From Melanocharis versteri (Eukaryota; Chordata; Aves; Passeriformes; Melanocharitidae), in contig VZTG01007110.1 of the NCBI GenBank assembly GCA_013397845.1, positions 19,242 to 83,241 of the forward strand: a stretch of DNA of 64,000 nucleotides, given 5' to 3'. Below the pieces are notes generated by a model that was not told the origin of the DNA, did no database searches, and saw only the letters and a program-made list of their open reading frames with translations. This document shows positions 63,149-64,000 of this stretch, piece by piece. The translations under genes were made by a program, and so were the position numbers. Position 1 is the stretch's first letter. Every line of letters begins with the position of its first letter.

Positions 63149-63907
63149 GTCAAGTGAATGTTGTGTGTTGCTCCTCCAGCCTCCTTACAGCTGAAGCCCC
63201 AGAAATGGAGATGGGACTCTGCACTGACATGTAGGTCAGCCTGTTAGGGTAGATCAGGCCGCTTGGCCACAGCATCACCTTGAAGCCCCCTTGAAAAGTC
63301 GTATTTCTGTCACGTGCTTGTGTAGGGCCAGAGCAATTTCACACCCAGGTACGTGAGATCAGAGTCAGTCTTCTCACATGATGAATTACACCTCTGGCTT
63401 CTACTAAAATGGCTTTGTTACAATCTCTGACATTTAGTTGTGTGCTTTTTATTTGGAAAAACTGGGTTTTGAAAGTTTACAAGGGCTCTCCTGGGAGCAG
63501 AAAATCAATACTGTTGTTAATACTGAGTTGCAGTCATTTGCTGCCATTGCATGCGTCAGTGCTATCAGCAGTGTCAGCTCAATTCATTTTTGCTACCAAC
63601 CATAGCAATAATAAGGTGATAAAATATGTCATATCTACAAAAACTCCTGTTTATCAGACAGGTGGGACTTTCAAAGCATGTTGAGGTTGGCTCAGGATGG
63701 CTCCCATCGATGTCCCTGGGAGTGCCTGGAATTCTTTTCTTTGAAGATTTTGAAGAGTGAGGAGATATTGTCATTGATTCAAGGGAAGCAGAAAGACCTT
63801 TGAGAGACCACTGAAAATGCAGCATTTTAATAGCAAAACTTCCGTCAAGATCAGGCAGGTCAATAGAAAATATGAGCCCTGTTTGCTTCCAGAGAACAGT
63901 ATAATAA

Positions 63908-63970
63908 AATCATAAAATGGTTTGGGTTGGAAGGGGCCTTTAAAGGTCATCTGGTCGAACTGTGTGAAAG
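63908..63970 (-). mobile_element. CR1 LINE 3'-end fragment
   Basis: Reverse CR1 tail: AATCATAAAATGGTTTGGG, TTGGAAGGGGCCTTTAAAGG, TCATCTGGTCGAACTG. It is short and near the right edge of the window. Confidence 0.88.
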
Positions 63971-64000
63971 CCTTGTGACATTTTCATTTTTCTTCTCCTA

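Noticed and set aside
38254..64000. Endogenous retrovirus or processed pseudogene
   Set aside because: No gag, pol or env motif, paired LTRs or intronless gene copy was recognised; the repeat content seen is CR1 and simple repeats.
1..64000. CRISPR array, operon or mobile bacterial system
   Set aside because: Introns, CR1 repeats and vertebrate genes show this is bird nuclear DNA; no regularly spaced repeats were found.

Overview
The window looks like nuclear DNA from a bird, probably a passerine. It holds spliced vertebrate genes with GT-AG introns and many CR1 retroposon ends. One short element, at about 17131-17266, combines a tRNA-Ile-like head with a CR1-like tail, which resembles the passerine SINE known as TguSINE1. 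No bacterial, plasmid, CRISPR or intact viral feature was seen.

Left part (1-8.4 kb). A base-skewed A/C-rich stretch (1-390) runs into a CpG-rich island (about 390-905). The last three coding exons of TMEM243 follow on the + strand (5844-5894, 6743-6847, 7913-8035), with the stop codon at 8033-8035. The exon for the first ~26 residues was not found.

Centre (8.4-37.6 kb). DMTF1, encoding a cyclin D-binding Myb-like transcription factor, lies on the minus strand and faces TMEM243 tail to tail. All 16 coding exons could be delimited (30840 down to 9666). They join in one continuous phase to 768 codons (767 residues plus stop) with no break. Its promoter probably lies in the CpG island at about 37326-37628, which is interrupted by a 339-base assembly gap (36987-37325). 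The 5' untranslated exons were not identified; a CpG-rich patch at 33976-34145 is one candidate. The introns contain CR1 fragments, an older CR1-like copy, the SINE and simple repeats.

Right part (37.6-64 kb). Two CR1 copies in inverted orientation abut the CpG island. About 26 kb follow with no coding exon I can recognise. This stretch holds CR1 fragments, short tandem repeats, low-complexity tracts and a few blocks that could be conserved regulatory DNA.

The TMEM243-DMTF1 tail-to-tail order matches what I recall of other amniotes. I found no convincing new biological system. The most useful points are the SINE, the nearly touching or overlapping 3' ends, the 33-nt DMTF1 microexon, the promoter gap beside the inverted CR1 pair, and the intronic CpG patch.
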